From Anaeramoeba flamelloides (lineage: Eukaryota; Metamonada; Anaeramoebidae), in contig JANTQA010000070.1 in the NCBI GenBank assembly GCA_027625915.1, positions 6,329,001-6,393,000 of the forward strand: 64,000 nucleotides of DNA. Direction: 5' to 3'. The translations under genes and the position numbers were made by a program. Position 1 is the first letter of the stretch; each line of letters begins with the position of its first letter. The notes beneath the pieces are model-generated. The model did not search any database, had not been told where the DNA came from, and saw only the letters and a list, made by a program, of their open reading frames with translations. Positions 24,030 to 38,000 of this stretch are shown in pieces.

Positions 24030-25985
24030 AAAAAATGAAAATGATTTTAAATAATCAAAAACATGATTGATGAATATTTTGGTTATTTTAAAAAAAATTC
24101 AATTGAACAAAGTGAAAATATTTTAAATTATATAAAAAATTTAAAAATTAAAAATTTAAAAAATTTTAAAATTGATAATTTTTTTCCAATTGAAAATATT
24201 AAAAACACTATCAAAAATTAAAAAAAAAAATCAGTAAAAGGATTTCAAAAAATTGAGAATTTAAAATATAATTGTGATGATGAAATCATTACAAATCTTG
24301 ACCAAATTGAAAATAAAAATTATGAAAAATATTTAATTGCAATTCAGAATATATTTAATACTTGGCTATTTAACCCTAATAAGAATAATATTGAATACAT
24401 TAAAAAAAGATCAATTTTATTTATATATTAAAAAGGAAATGAGGGGGGTAGCTTTGAATTATCGACCAATTTCAATTAATCAAAGTTTACCAAGATTATT
24501 TCTTAAAATACTATACAAACTAATTGAACCTTGTTGGGAATTTATTCATAAATTACAATTGGATTTCGAAAACTATAAGATACTCGAATTGTAGTCTTAA
24601 ATTTCTTAAATACTTATAATAATATAAAATCAAATAATGAAAATGAAAATAATAAAACATATATTATAATGATTGATATAACAAAATGTTTTGATTCAAC
24701 CAGTTTTAAAATAATTAGAAAAACAATAAAAAAATTTATTCTAAATAAAATTATTCAAAAATTTTTAGTAAAATATTATCAAGGAGAAGGGCTAGGTATA
24801 TTTCAAGGAAACCCATTATCACCTATTTTATTTGCTCTAATTTCACATTTTCTTTTATTAAAAATAATATCTTTAACGAACCATTGTCAAATGTTTTCAG
24901 ATGATTTAATCTTAATTATAAAAGGGGATAAACTACATTTAAATCAAAAATTAAATTCAATTTATGAAATTATTATCCAATTTGGATTGAAACCAAATAA
25001 AGAAAAAACGTTTATTTCAAAAGATTTAAAAAAGATTAAATATTTAGGAATCTATTTAGATAAAATTTCAGATATAGTCTATAATTTAAAAAAAGCTAAA
25101 GAAACATTTAATAACTGTAAACAATTATTCAATAACAATTCCCTCAATAATAATTTGAAAATCAGATTATTTAAATCTTTTATATTAAGTCAATTAACAT
25201 ATGGATTAGAAAATTTTAATTATGAAATAAAAACTTTAAATTATGTAAATTCTTGGATGAATACAGCAATTACTGAAATATGCCAAATAAACAGAAATAC
25301 ACCAATTCTTATTTATAAAACAGAATTTAAAATTGAAAATATGGTAATTTCAGTAAATAAAAAAAAATATAAATTCAAAAAAAAATTAAAAAATTTATCT
25401 TTTCCTTATTTAGAAAAATTAATAAAATTTAATCAACGAGCCAACAATAAAATTAACTAGAATTTAAAAGATTTAATTGAATTAAAAAAGGAAATCTATA
25501 AATACACGTATAATGAATTATTGAATTCCAAGAGCTGGAAAGTGCAAAAATACTTCACAATATTAAGAAACCAAAATTCATTATTTACAACTCAAAAAAA
25601 TCTAAGCTATCCCTCAAGTTCAACAATCCGAAAATTTAGGACATTTACCAATTGCTTAAACAGATATTACTATGTAATTAATAAAAATTCAAATAAATTT
25701 TGTCCTTTATGTTTAAAATACGAACAAAAGGAAGTTATAGAAATATTGATCATTTTTTGTGGGTATGTCCTTCCTATGAAAATAATAGATTAATATTTCT
25801 GAATAAAAATTAAATGAAAAAAACCTCTATGAATTAATTTTAAACCATAACAGTTTATTGTTATTTTCATTTGTTAATAATCGTGAAATATATGATTTTA
25901 GGCTTAAATTTCTGAAAGGAAATTTAAGTATAATCACAACTAGAGTGTAATTTACACTTCTTCAATAATAAAAAAAAAAAAAGAA
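24030..25985 (+). mobile_element. Decayed non-LTR retrotransposon (LINE), copy 1: reverse transcriptase and 3' end
   Basis: Reverse-transcriptase motifs occur in order: NYRPISINQSLPRLF (near 24455-24500), IDITKCFDS (24672-24698), FQGNPLSPILFAL (about 24801-24840), the catalytic MFSDDLILI (about 24891-24917) and GLKPNKEKT, then KYLGIYLD. Downstream (25698-25790) comes a C-x2-C...H-x4-C zinc-binding-like end (CPLC ... HFLWVCP). The protein is broken by several stops and frame changes: frame 24337-24594 gives way to 24669-25460 and then 25521-25793, and the expected IGFRK...DTRIVVLNFL continues across two frames. The endonuclease part is missing, so the copy is 5'-truncated, as usual for LINEs. 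It ends in an A-rich tail after AGAGTGTAATTTACACTTCT. Confidence 0.85.
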
Positions 25986-26027
25986 AAAATTGGTTTTTTT
26001 TTTTGAAAATTTTGTCATTTTGATTAA

Positions 26028-26410
26028 ACCTTTTTCTCAGTCAAAGAGAACCAACATTTTTTTCAAATCAAATTTTTTTTATAAATGATCTTTGAAGACT
26101 AAATAAGAAATTTGTAGGTTAATATACCTCAAAGAATTGTTGATATCTGTCTAAAATAAAACTAAGAAATTTCTAGATTTTCTTAAAAATTAGAAAAAAA
26201 CAAATTCTTAGGGTTTCTATTGAGAAAAAATAACAATGTTTATTTTGATCTTAAATTTAAGATCAAATAAAATTTCAATAGAAATCAAAATAATTAATCT
26301 ACTATCATTTTTACTTTATCAATAATCATTAGAATAACACTTTTTTACCAAGTGAATATCGATCCACAAAAAAAAAAAATTTACAAATGAATGAGGAATA
26401 AAAAAAAATA
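26028..26410 (-). mobile_element. Family-B TIR element, reversed copy
   Basis: Starts with an eroded terminus (AAACCTTTTTCTCAGTCAAA) followed by CAACATTTTTTTCAAATC and the same internal blocks as the reverse complement of 11014-11726 (CAAAGAATTGTTGATAT; ATTTTCTTAAAAATTAG; GAGAAAAAATAACAATGTTT). It lies directly downstream of the LINE tail. Confidence 0.65.
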
Positions 26411-26765
26411 AAAGTAAAAAAGTGGAAAAAATTATTTCAATTTTAGAATTTCAGAAATAAATTTTTTCTCTAATATCAATACAAAACCTTTAAACACATT
26501 CAATTTACCCTTAATAACTGAACCCCTTTGAATCAAAAATGATTTTTATATATACAAAATGTAATAATAAATTTTCACAGTTGAGATATCAAGAAACTTT
26601 ATTAAATTAGTTGATCTTGGAACATACAATTAAAGTTCTGGATCTAAAATTAGAGTTTATAGGAATTTCAATTTGAAATTGAAGTTAATATTGTTTTTGA
26701 TTTTTTTAAATTTATCCCTATTCCAAAACAATTATAAAGAAAGATTTTTTTCAACTTTGAAATAT

Positions 26766-27330
26766 CTAAACTCCATTTCACTCAAAGGGGCCCAGCCAAA
26801 AATGAAAAAGCCACTTTATTTTTAAGAATCAACCAAATTTAGATTGTTTAGAAATACGAGAAATAATAAACTTCTTATTAGAGTCCATAATTATAAAAGA
26901 AACCCCTGAACAAACCATAAATTTCAAAAAAAAAAAAAATGTTAAAAAATTTTTTTGGCCGCATTCATTGGAACGTCTCGTGCAAAATTCTCAATTTCTT
27001 TAGGAAATTAAAATCGTTGATAATAAGATTTTTTACTTGTAAATGTATGAATTTTAAAAGAACAGACAAAGCTTAACTTTTCTTAATGTTTATTTCGTTT
27101 TTAAAACATTTTTTTTTTCAAAATTAATTTTTTAAAAAAAAATAAAAAAGAAAAGAAGAAAAAAAAAAAAAAAAAAGAAAAAAGCAAAAAACAAAATTTT
27201 ACAAAATGAGAAAAAATGATTTTGATCTAAAAATTGAAAATTTTAGTTTGATAAGAGTAATGAATTAAACTCATAGAAGGTCTTCCATTTCTTCAATAAA
27301 ACTGGGCCCCTTTGACTGAAAAAGAGTTTA
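26766..27330. mobile_element. Family-A TIR element, complete copy
   Basis: 565 bp with clear inverted ends. The left end reads TAAACTCCATTTCACTCAAA then GGGGCCCAG. The right end reads CTGGGCCCC then TTTGACTGAAAAAGAGTTTA. The interior is AT-rich with no transposase frame. Diverged relatives lie at 5834 and about 45050-45780. Confidence 0.75.
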
Positions 27331-29034
27331 GATTGATAATTCAACCTTTAAATTTGTAGTAACAGTTATCTTTTCTATAATATTGTTTTTTTTTTTTTAC
27401 GATTACAATAATCATTTTGAATTGATGGGATTATCAAATACTGTAGCCAAAATAAAACTGATAGAAAAGTTTAATAGGTGTTTGTAAATTAAAACTTTGT
27501 TTCTTTTTTCAAGAAGACACTTCTATTAACAATGTTGATCAAAGAAACTGACAATGAACAATATATAACTCTGGTATTGATTTCAAAAAGTTCTATTATT
27601 AAAAAATAAATTCTAAAAATGAAGGATCAAATTGGAAAAATTTATTATACAAAATAGAGTAAATTTTTTTTGAGATAATCTTATCATCAAAAAAAAGAAA
27701 AAAATTCAAAAAAAATGAGAATATTATGGAAAATTTTGAACAAATTATATTGCTAATTTAAAATTTACTATAAATATCAAGAAATTTAGATTCAAAATCG
27801 ATTTAAAATTGGGGTAAATATTATAGTGAATGAGATGTTCCATTCGAAAAAGAAGAAGGAAAAAAATCACTACTTTTATTTTAAAACCTATTTTCTGCTT
27901 AAGGGATTTGTCTCTCTTAAATTTTTTTACTTAAATTTAATAGAGATATAGAATTATTTTTTGCCAATTACTTCGATTTGAAAGATCCTGTTTATTTTCA
28001 ATATTAAACTTATTTCTAGAGAAGGAATCCTTATTTAGAAATTGCCAAAAAAAAAAATATTGAGACTGGTACCTTAATCCACACGTTTTTTTTTTGATAA
28101 CAGTAGTGATTTTATACAGATCACAATTTAAGAGACATTTGAATAATATAAACCAGAACTGATTTTCTTTCAATAGTAACATACTTTAATTTTAGACAAC
28201 CCAATAATTGATAGAAATCACTTGACACTATTTTAGAAAAAATGTTCTTCTGTTTTTTCATAAAATTCAAAACCTTGAAAAAAATATATATTAAAATACT
28301 CTCACTATAATTAACATCAACCCTTCAAATTCCTTTTACGTTTAAAATGTTTGAATATTGCAAAAATCTAAAAAAAATTCAGATATTTTTATGAACACTT
28401 TACCAAATTTTTTATTTGTAGGATCAATTAAAAATATAAAACGAAAAAGTGCAAAAAAAATAATTTCTCAAACATGTGAATGAAAATTGGAGAACAAAAT
28501 TAGGGGGGGTATTTATTATGGGCTTAATTCAACAACAAAATCAACAAAGGACTGATTAAAAGAAATAAAAAATGTCAAAAAGCTATGATATTTAATTTCA
28601 ATTTGTGTCTTTCACAAAAAATATTTGTAAAACATAAGAAATAAAATTTAATTTCCTTCCTTCTTTGAGAGTAGAATTTTTAATCTTAAATTAAAAAAAC
28701 ATGTAAAATACATTATATTGCAGACTGATTCAATATTTTATAATATAAACAAAGAAATTTGTGAACAAATAAAAAAAGAAAAAATTCGTAAAACCCAAGT
28801 TTCTTTGTTCAAAAAAAGTCCCTTTCAAGTCAACTAAAGGTACTCTAAACATTTAAACGAACGTACTTTTTTTACAACCAAAAGGATTATCCAAAGAACC
28901 AACCAATTTGAAAGATTTTCAGTTTTATTTTTCTATCATTTATTTTTCTCACTAAAAAAAAATCAAATTCGATTCAATCATTTTTTCAATATTTTTTTTC
29001 AATTTTCTGGATTTAACATAAATTTTTTTTCACA

Positions 29035-32000
29035 ATGAGCCATAGAAGGAGATTAAAACAGACAGAAGAAACAGAAAGAATGATCAATAAAAAAAATATT
29101 AAAACAAAGTAATTGCTCTTGCTAAATAACACCAAGATTTCAAAAAAAGAAAAAAAAATAAAAAGAAAAAAACCTTTCTTTTTATCTCTCATAATTTTTG
29201 TGTTTTGTAATTATTTTTTAAAAAATTTCCTTCAAATAACCTCGACAATTGAATTTTTGTTCAATTGTTGCCTCTTTTAGAAATAATAAAAAAGTTTCAC
29301 AACCTTTGTACTGGCCAGCAAGAAGAAAGTCATTTCGAAGATTCACAGTTAAAAAAAAGCGTTTGCCGATCCATAGTGGAGCCAACATCGACTTTAGTGT
29401 TATCAAGATTAATTCTTATGGGAAAAGACAAAAAAGGTAACCCAAGTTCTTCTTTATTCACACTTAAATGCAACTAACAAAAAATCAATAAAAAAAAAAA
29501 ACAAATCCTTTTATTGTTTGTTTTTTGCAAGAAAGGATGATCAAATAATTTATTCAAAATTTTTATATTTTTTTAAACCTATCAAATTTATTAAAATCAA
29601 ATCTTCTAAGGTTAATGAAAAACCCATTGCCTTTTGCCTTATACTTTTTCAATTCCTCTTTTAATAAAATATTAATTTATTCAAACTCTGAATTATTAAT
29701 TCTCACAATTATCTAACCTCTTTCCTTTTTAAAACACCATTTGATTTCAAAGCTTGTTTTTGTTTACAATCGATTTGATCTTTGATTTTGAAAAAATTTT
29801 TTTCACAATTAAGGGCAATGTACCAATTACAGGCATTAACAAATAATCTTTACCCACAAGTTTTGTTTGAGAATAGACTGATCAAGTAGAGAAAAAAGTT
29901 TACAAAAAATTCTTAAAAAACTAAATTGCAGAAATTTTTTCTTATTGTAGATGATTTTTTTTTTTCATTTTTTTCTCCAAATTTAAGCTGTTTGAATGAA
30001 CTTATAGAGGTTTGGTTACCAGGGTTTGTAAATATATATAAAGTCTGAAAAGGAAAATATTTTTCAATTTATTAACAAAATAATAAAGTAAAAGGAAAAA
30101 TTTGGGAAAAATAGAATAATTTTACTTTCCAAAAATTTTAGGAAACCAAAATTAAAAATCTACCTCACCAAAGAATCAGAAAAAATAACAAGAACACGTT
30201 TTACAGGGGCTTTTTCATTTATAGAATTGTTTTGAGATATTTTTCTCAAAATAAAATGAATTTTTGACAAGCTCACACTCTCAAATCAACAGGCTGTATA
30301 TATAAAAAAATCAAAAAATTATCATTTTTTTTCAAAACTGATCTCAATGAAGAAAATTTTGTGAGTCTTCCAAACAATACCAGGGATTTACATTTCAAAA
30401 TGTGGTTCTTGAGAACTTAAATATTTTCTTTTTAAATACTGGTTACTTCACTTTTTCTGAAGATATAAATTATAAAACTCAATGAATGATAACTGTTATT
30501 TTAAAAAGTGTAGATTAAAAAGTTTTATAGTGTGCTACTAAAACTGTTTTATCCACACGTTTTAAGCAGTTTGAACAGCAATTTAGAAAACTTTTAATCT
30601 GCAATTTTTTAAAAATTGCTATCTATTTTAAAATCCAGATCACTTCTAAAGTAACCAGTAACTCTTATATATATATATATTCAGATCTGGTAGAGTCACT
30701 ATTTTACCTAAGATTCAATTAAACGTCTTAAGGTCTCTCTTTATTTTAATGTTTGTGAGAACCGAAATTCAATGCAGAAAATAGAAAAAATGAAAACAAA
30801 AGAATGTCAGTTATATGTCTTTTGCTACAATTTCGGTAATTTTGGTATTTTTTATTTTTTCAAATTTCCTGTAATTGACACCATAAATAATATTCACTCT
30901 TATGTTATTATTAAAAATTGAATGGGAATTGTTGATCAATAAACTAATAAAGAAAAAAATTCACAAAGAGAAAAAACTGAAACATTTTTTGATTATTTTG
31001 GAAACATAATTAAAAATCTATTAATTTGGAATTGAATGAAGAATTACTTGTCCAAATTTGAATTTAAAAAGGTTAAAAAAATTTAGGTACTTCGTTTTTT
31101 GATCATAAGAGATTAATATAAAATAAATTTGTATTGAAAAACTTAATGTCTTGAAATACTACAATTGTTCGAAAAATAAGAAGGTATTTTATTTTTTTTT
31201 TTTCGGAATAATAATTTTTTTGGAAAACAACCATTTCAATTTCGAATTCTAAAGTACAAAAAAACGGAATTTAGGGAAGAGTAAGACTGGAAAATCGTGT
31301 TTAATTGCTTTTTTTGAATGAAAAAATTTCATTCAAAAATTAAATCCATAATAGACATCGGGGATTTGGTACTCATTTTTATTAATGAGATTTACTTTTT
31401 GAGATTATTTATTACAAAATGGATTTCAACAATTACAAATACACATCAGGAATAAAACTGTTTGTAGCTTGAATGTTTGGTAGTTATTATATTTTATCTT
31501 TTTTTGGTTGAAGAAAAGAACAAAAAAGAGCAATTTATTTTCTCAACCCATAGAAAGAATAGTTTAATTTCAATTTTGGTTTTAAAATTGTTTTGTTTTG
31601 GTGGAGTGTTTTCCGCTCGGTACAAAAAAACAGGAGTTGTATTTTTTCAAGAAAAAAATTTTTAATGGAATTTCAAATTCTTCAAAAAAAATAAAATGGT
31701 TTTCGTTATTTATTCGAATTTTGGAAGAAAAACCAACAAACCCAACTCCTTATTAACAGATCTTGAAATGATTTTGATTTGAGTAACTACACAATAAAAA
31801 AACCTTGAAAATATTTTGATTTTTTTTCGATTTTAAGTAAAAGATTATGGGGGTTTGTCGAACCCAAATAGTTAATTGGGGGTTGGTTTTAACAATATTC
31901 TAATCAAATTTAGCTGTCTATATTCATTAAAACAAATTCTTTAAAAAAAACATTGTCCCCGTATATTAAGACATATGAACTGAAAAAATATTGCGAATTT

Positions 32001-35000
32001 TAGTTTTTTTAGGGATTTTGATGAAAATTAAACAAAAAATTTATTCTTTTTTTTTTTTTTTATTTAAAGGAAGAGTATGTTACCCCCCTCTTCCCCCCCC
32101 CCTCCCCCAACTTTATAATATTTTGAAATAAAGTGGAAACTAAGAGGAATTAGAGAATTTTTATTTTCGAACCTAGTTTCAAGGTAATTTTCAAATTTGG
32201 ATTATAAAAATGATGTTACCCAAATAACAAATTTTTAAAAAAACACTTCAAAATTTTTACTCAAAACAAGATTTCTGGACTCAACATTCTTTTTAGTTAA
32301 TAAATGTATTGTTAGTAATAAAAATAATATTCTCTGACCATAAAATTTAGATAGTCCTGAAATAAACCCAGTTATCAACTTTTGAAATGAATCATTATTT
32401 TTTAAAAGGATTCATTTAAATTTGATAAACAAACCCCCTTTATAAACTTTAGAAAAATGAATTATCATTTTTTAAAAGAATTCATTTTTTATCATTTGAA
32501 ATTTTCAGTCAAAAGAATCTGATCTTTTCTGTTTGAATTTTTTAAATTTGAAAAAATCAAAAGAAAAATTTGAAAAACATTTTTCTTTTTCGAAGAAATA
32601 TCACTCTTAGTAATTTCTTAAAGTTTGTTTGCAAAAATAAGAAAATTTAATCTTATACCCTAGGAACTAACTTGAAACACCCAAAATTTTGGAACATCCA
32701 ATTTTTCAGTTTTTGGTAAGGTTTACAATAAAATAAAAAATTGGATGTTCCGAAATTTTGGGTGTTTCAAGTTAGTTCCTAGGGTATAAGATTAAATTTT
32801 CTTATTTTTAAAAAACAAAGAAAAAAAAATCTAAAAATAGAAACATCAATTTTGTAAATATATAACCCAATACCAACAATGATAATTAGTTATTTAGAAA
32901 TTGCATGCGGAATATTTTAGTTATTGAAATAAATCAAACTAAATAAATTCTTACATTTGAAATAATCTAAAAGTTGTAAATGCAATAACCAAAAACAAAA
33001 TTCAAAAAGAAATTGATAATTAACCAAATTTCTCTGGTACCCTAATAAATATTTTAGTGTGATAGAATTATATCAAAGGTGCTTAGCGCTCACATCTATA
33101 TCACACTTCTTAGCACACATTATACAATTTGATCATATGTGATACAGATTGACAATAAAAAAAAAAAAAAAATGTGCTATCGAGCATATCTCATAGATAA
33201 TTTTATTTTTATCCGAGTTAGATCACTTTTGTTGTGTGCTAGTCTGTTTCTGGCCATGTCCACTATCTCATTGTGACAGATAATTATTTTTTTTTGTGTA
33301 TGATTTATTACACTTGAAAGGTAAAGTATTCAATCTTTTAACAAATTCTTATCAATTTCAGGATTTCTAAATAAAAAAAATATTCCTGAGAAGATTTTTA
33401 TTTTTTGAAATTAAAAAATCTGAAACCAAATTAATAAAAAAAATGAAAAAATATTCTAAAATATATTTACTTATATCTCAAGTGAGATTAAAAGTTTATA
33501 TTTTAACCCATAAAAACATTTTAAATCGGTTATGATTTAATAAACCACGTCTATCAACTTATATTAAAAGATGTATACTTCTTGGGTTTGAAGAATTTGT
33601 GTTATTATTAAAGATTTATATTTGTTTTTAGTAAAAATTATTAAACTTGGTTTAAAATATAATACTTTTTTATCTCTGTTCGATTTTTGAAAATAATGTC
33701 ATATGATTTTTATAAATGAAAAAAAAAAGAAAAATGATAACTTATTTTATACCTCTTCGTATTTCTAAATATGAATATATTTTCATGACATATTGTAATT
33801 TTTTTTTTTTATAATTTCTCTCGCAACCAACTAAACAAAAGAACACTTCGCTGTTCACAAAAAGGTGTTAGCAATCTTGCTGGAAAAGGAACAAAATGGT
33901 TTGTGAAGGCTGAAGATATTTACAGGTATCTATTCCCAAAATTTTATTTTATAAGCCTAGATCTACCATTTTTTTAATCACAAAAAAATCAAATAATCAA
34001 CAATAAACAAAACACAAATATAAAATGAATTTCTTATCTATTTCTAACCCCAACCAAATAAAATGGTACTTCTTGAAGTGTAAAAAAATCTTCAAATTCA
34101 AAAAAAGCTTTTGTTTTAACAGCGTTTCATCGCTTTAATTTTGAAGTCGAAGAAGAAGGCAAAGTTGAAAGGATTATTGAGGCTTTTCGATCTTTAAACT
34201 TAGGCAAATTTCCAAAAAGAACTCAAAGAATAAGAGGGAAAAATGTTCCAAGATCATTAGAAACAAAGTTTAGTTATGTAGAGGTATGTACATTTTTGTA
34301 TTATTAATTTTTTTTATGCTTTTTTTCAATTTCGCTTTTTCCTTTTCTTAATATTTGGTTTAAAATTGCGATATTAGGAATTATCAAGAATATTAGAATT
34401 TTAATAACGTATCAACAAATTAGTGATTAATTTATCTTTTCACGATAATATGGTCTTATCATCATTTTTTGTTTTTTTTGCTAATAATTTGGAATATTTG
34501 TGTAAAAAAACTGTTTTCTAGTCATAGGGGACCAGTTGTGGTGAGTGAATTGAATGTGTTTAAAATGTTTGAATAATGGATATTAGAAAAAAAATTCGAA
34601 ATTTGAAAATTTCAAATTTTTGATTTTTCTCAAGTTTTGCTTTATTTTTTTCGATATTTTTTATTCATAATTCATTTGCAATTTTTTTTATTGCAATACC
34701 GATAGTCCCTTGGTAAAAAAATTATAATTCTAATATTATTAAAAAAGTGAAAATGATTGTAGACAAATAATACTTATTTATATTTGAATTTTATTTGGAT
34801 TTTAAATAGGAGATCAAAATAAACATTTTTGTTTTTCTCAAAAGGGACATTAAGAATTTTGATTTTTCAATTTTTAAGAAAATATATTGATTTTTTAGTT
34901 TTATTTCATACGGATATCAACTATTCTTTGATGTGTATTATTTTACTTATTTCTACGTTGTTCTTCAAGAGCTAATTATACAAAATAATTGATATTTGAA

Positions 35001-38000
35001 AAAAAAATGTTTTTTTTGAATACCCTTTGACTGAAACAAAGTTTATTAAAAACTCACTACAATTTAAAAATCCACAATAATCAAAAAAAAAAAAAAAAGT
35101 TTGAATAAATTGAGAACAATTTTAGTTTTATTTTTTAATTCATTTTTTGAAAAACTGTCTTAAAAATCCGATAAACATTAAAAATAATTAGAAAAATGTT
35201 GGAATTGGTGCTTTATTCTTTAGATTTTGTTACAAAATAAATAAATTACATCTTATTTTTTTTGAGTAGGCAAAGATATTTCCATAAATAATTGTTAAAT
35301 TTGTGAAAATTATTTGAATTAGTGATCGTGATGTAACTCATGATAATCCCATTTTTCGACAAACAAAAATATTTTCATGAATTTCCCTGTTCAATGAATA
35401 AGAAGAAAAAAATCATGATTCAAAAAACTTTATCAGAGAAAATTAAATAGTTTTCCAATTATACAAGCTAGACTACTTCTTGAATTTCTTTCCTAACAGT
35501 TGTACACATATGGAAACAAATTAAAAACATATGTAAAATATCTTTGGTTTCCTTAATCATTTCTTATTCTTCACTTGAATTAATTTCAGAGATCTCTTCA
35601 AAAACACCTCGATTAATCTAATGATTTGGTGACTCAGAGAAACTCAAAAATTAAAAAAAACCTCAGTTAGCTTTTCCAGAATTTAAAAGAATTGAGTAAA
35701 ATCAAAGATTTTTCTCTATCATTTTAAATCATGGAAAATTCGATGACAAATAGGTGAAATTTTAGTGTCCACTCTTTAACGCAAAAATAAATAAATAATA
35801 ATTCACTTTTTAAAATCTATAAGGTTTATTAATTGATTTGAAATTTATTTTGAAATCAATAAAAAAGATTAATTAACGAAGTAAAATGTTATAATAAATT
35901 AAAGAGTAATTCTTTTAAATTTTATAAAGAAAGCGTGTGAAAATATTTTTTCAAACAAAATCTTATTTTATTTTACAATAACTCCATAAAATCAACTTTT
36001 TTTCTTGAATTTAAAACTGAAATTTGAAAATCGTTTTTCTTCTATTTTGAAATAATCTGAATTAGATTGAAATTTTTAAACAATTGTATAAAATAAAACA
36101 AAAAACTAAAAAAATAATATTTTCTCAAAAATAGTGACCCTTTTTATTCCAATTAAACTTACAATCACCACAAATGTTTTTATTTAATCATTTTCTGGAT
36201 GAGATTAAAAATGAAAAATAGTTTATCTAAGAATATTATTTTAATCCATTTCAAAATTTTTTAATTCCTGTTTTTAATTTTTAAATTTATACAAAATATT
36301 TTTATTATTAAATTACAATTCTTTCTTCTTTTTTCCCCATTTACTAATTATTTTATTTTTGATGCCTAAAATATAAAGAAAAATAAAATTAATGAAAAAT
36401 CATTTAAAATTCTCAAAATGATCGGGAAAGGAAGTTATGGAAAAGTTTATCAAATCAAACATCGAAAAACTGATAAAATATATGCAATGAAAGTTTTGAA
36501 CAAAGGAGAAATTTATCGGAGAAAGCAAGTTGATCATACAAGAACAGAACAATTAATTTTATCAACCATATCTCATCCATTTATTGTAAGGCTACACTAT
36601 TCATTTCAAAACGAAAAAAAACTATTTTTGGTTATTGATATGATAAAAGGCGGGGAATTGTTTTTTCATTTAAGAAGGTAATTTTTTCTTCCTTGTTTTT
36701 TTCTTTTTTTCTTTAATTTAAAAGCCGATTGTAAAAATTTGAATTGAAGATTTTCAAAATTCAATAAACAATTTCAATTTATTTTTCTAAGTACAGTTTG
36801 CTTAAGGGTAATGTTAACATTAAAATTAAACTCTATGAATGAAATTGTCACAGATTAATATTTTTCCATATATTTTGATAATTATTTTATATTATTTACA
36901 GAACAAGTTACATTGGAATTTATCTCTTTTAATATATTTTCTCGAAAGTATTTTTTGTTCCATTTAATTTTTTCATGTGACTAATTCGGTAAATATAATA
37001 TTTTGAAAATTTTTTTTTTATAGTTTTATTTGTTAGTTCTAAATGAAATTACAAAAATTATTTTTCAAAAACCAATAATAAAAATCACAATGAATTAAAG
37101 ATCTTATTAATTTGAGAAGAAATTAAATCACTATTACTTAAAAACAATATTTCTTAAGGATCTTGTACACTTATTATGATTTTTCTAGGAACCCAAGGAG
37201 TGGCCTGACACAAAAAAGGATATTGTGATATTGCCCTTCTTTTGGTTGTAAAAATCCCTAATAACAAAAAAAAATTTAATAGGATCTCTATTAGAAAAAT
37301 ATTCATTAAAAAAAATCAATTTTAAAAAGGATTCTAAATTCAAAAAAAAAAAAAAAAACAATGGATCTCAATGACAAAAACGGAAATAATAAAAAAAAAG
37401 TTTCTCATAATTCTCAAAATTCAAATAACACTACGAAAAAAAAAAAAACAAAACAGGGATCTAGCCAAACAAAATAAAAAAGGGAATTTGGAAAAAATAT
37501 CAAAAATCAAAAATTATACAAGTTATAATATCCTAAATTCATCCAAAGTATATTTGAAATAAACAAGTATTTTCTCTAAAATTTTGGATTTTAATGATAT
37601 TAGAATGTAATTAAAAAGAGATTTCCAATGTTCTTATATGAAAAGATCAAAAATTAAAAAAAAAATGGTTTAAATACAAATCCGCAAAAGTACAAGAGCT
37701 AAATCACTTACCAAATAAAAATTTTTCAAAAATCGAGACTCACCCAAAAATAATAAATTGAAAAAAAAAAAATATTATTTATTCTACAATTATAACTAAA
37801 TATTAAATCTAATTAATAAACATGCCAGAAATAATTCTGTTTAAAATGATACAAAACAAAAGAAATTGAATTCTTCTGTTTGTTTGGGAGGTTTACTTTA
37901 AACCCCATCAAAACAGTTTAATTTTTGATTTTTTGAATTTTAAAAAATTACCAAACATAAATTCTGTTTAAAGCTCTTCAAAACTTTTCAACACATTTTC

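Larger units (their letters stand above)
22743..29034. other. Intergenic region between the two kinase genes
   Basis: 6.3 kb with a T-homopolymer run at about 22940-22962, an H-type arm at 23925-24000, a decayed LINE (24030-25985), a reversed family-B copy (26028-26410) and a full family-A element (26766-27330). I saw no host gene in it. Confidence 0.55.
29437..33841 (+). other. AGC kinase gene intron 2, 4.4 kb
   Basis: GTAACC donor and AAAAG acceptor, within the PH-like domain. It contains an AT dinucleotide run (30668-30681), a C-rich tract (32082-32108), a nearly perfect hairpin (32633-32809) and a compositionally odd block (33050-33310). Frames inside it (for example 31477-31665) look like noise. 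Confidence 0.8.
34284..36378 (+). other. AGC kinase gene intron 4, 2.1 kb
   Basis: GTATGT donor after Glu173 and ATAAAG acceptor. It carries a family-B copy (34505-35046) and a piece of block D (about 35655-35755). It separates the PH-like half from the kinase half. Confidence 0.8.

Noticed and set aside
33050-33310. tRNA or snRNA gene in the odd block
   Set aside because: I could not find a B-box-like GGTTCGA, a cloverleaf or a recognisable snRNA motif, so no RNA class is assigned.
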